Positions 63,587-64,000 of a stretch of 64,000 nt of DNA are shown here, in pieces. The number at the start of each line of letters is the position of its first letter. The stretch's first letter is position 1. Made by a program: the position numbers and the translations under genes. This DNA is from Bradyrhizobium septentrionale (GTDB lineage: Bacteria > Pseudomonadota > Alphaproteobacteria > Rhizobiales > Xanthobacteraceae), in NCBI RefSeq assembly GCF_011516645.4, contig NZ_CP088285.1, forward strand, positions 3,676,501 through 3,740,500, read 5' to 3'. The notes beneath the pieces are model-generated. The model was not told the DNA's origin and ran no database searches. It was given only the letters and a program-made list of their open reading frames with translations.

Positions 63587-64000
63587 TCAGAACAGCGAGG
63601 GATCGATCTTGGTCGTCGATTTGACCTTCCGCAGGATGATGGTGGTGCGGTAGCTCGCGATATCGGTGTCGCGCTGCATGAGGCGGTCGAGGATGAACGA
63701 TTGATAACGCGCGAGGTCGGAAGACACGACACGGAGCGAGTAATCCCAATCGCCGGCAATCATGCAGCATTCGACCACCTCCGGAAGGCCGGTCACCTTC
63801 TTCTCGAAGCGCTCGAAGGATTCCCTGGTCTGCTGCTTGAGGCGGACCTCGACGATCACGTCGAACCCGAGCCCGATCTTGGCTGGGTCCACCAGTGCCA
63901 CATAGGAGCGGATGACGCCGGCCTCTTCGAGTGTCCGGACGCGTCGCATGCAGGGGGCGGACGAGAGGCCGATCTGCTCGGCCAGTTCGAGATTGGTGAT
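63587..64000 (-). CDS. Lrp/AsnC-family transcriptional regulator (5' end outside window)
   Basis: The minus strand runs from the window edge through the end of the helix-turn-helix (TNLELAEQIGLSSAPCMRRVRTLEEAGVI) and the full RAM effector domain (YVALVDPAKIGLGFDVIVEV, CMIAGDWDYSLRVV) to the stop at 63587. About 20-25 N-terminal residues are missing. An internal ATG at 63949 is not the real start. Lrp-type octameric regulators sense amino acids; the target is unknown. It is convergent with the NRAMP-related gene. Confidence 0.93.
   Translation of the reverse strand: MTNLELAEQIGLSSAPCMRRVRTLEEAGVIRSYVALVDPAKIGLGFDVIVEVRLKQQTRESFERFEKKVTGLPEVVECCMIAGDWDYSLRVVSSDLARYQSFILDRLMQRDTDIASYRTTIILRKVKSTTKIDPSLF

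Overview
The window looks like a chromosomal segment from a Bradyrhizobium-type alphaproteobacterium (Nitrobacteraceae). The supporting signs are high GC with GC-rich third codon positions, a pim-type dicarboxylate beta-oxidation operon in the order known from Rhodopseudomonas palustris, a SAM-II riboswitch ahead of metZ, a class I lysyl-tRNA synthetase, DUF3551 and DUF4142 small secreted proteins, and many 40-150 bp palindromic repeats between genes.

Layout. (1) 1-5059: a Liv-type ABC importer (substrate-binding protein, livM, livH, livF, livG) and an IclR regulator, all on minus. (2) 5132-5150: a perfect palindrome exactly midway between iclR and the divergent pim-like operon (pimF, pimA, pimC, pimD, an SDR; 5224-12779). 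The thiolase gene expected between pimA and pimC is missing; only what looks like its start remains. (3) 12902-14085: an intact ISAs1-family element. (4) 14136-21429: metZ with SAM-II riboswitch and attenuator, dCTP deaminase, an unknown protein, a MATE exporter, a START-like protein, a frameshifted VOC gene and an AraC regulator. (5) 21682-31988: a GT22-like mannosyltransferase, tRNA-Gly(CCC), small proteins, a possible structured RNA, flavin oxidoreductases, a DapA-superfamily lyase, a P450, a LuxR regulator, and an ECF sigma / DUF4142 / cupredoxin cluster. (6) 32093-43445: LysR plus Rieske oxygenase, a PhaC-like hydrolase, RidA, two gene remnants facing each other, a flavoprotein dehydrogenase, Sco, a solute-binding protein and lysK. 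(7) 43482-50558: an IS630 element, an aldolase, an S24 regulator, DUF952 plus pyrD, a MATE pseudogene and an MBL hydrolase. (8) 50657-58621: the four-gene ligase-associated DNA repair set (Lig, Exo, Lhr-Core, MPE) split into two divergent pairs around a TPR-methyltransferase. (9) 58645-64000: an IS1182 element, LysR plus EamA transporter, an NRAMP-related transporter and a partial Lrp regulator.

Two patterns link the regions. First, palindromic repeats from several families fill most intergenic gaps. Two copies of one family lie in frame inside coding sequences of the repair cluster (ligase and Lhr helicase). All three insertion sequences, from three unrelated families, have landed inside such a palindrome. 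Second, gene decay is frequent: a frameshifted binding protein, a deleted thiolase, a VOC gene broken by a 7-bp tandem duplication, two divergent genes that lost their 5' halves in one deletion, a MATE gene with an internal deletion, and an orphan 3' gene end.
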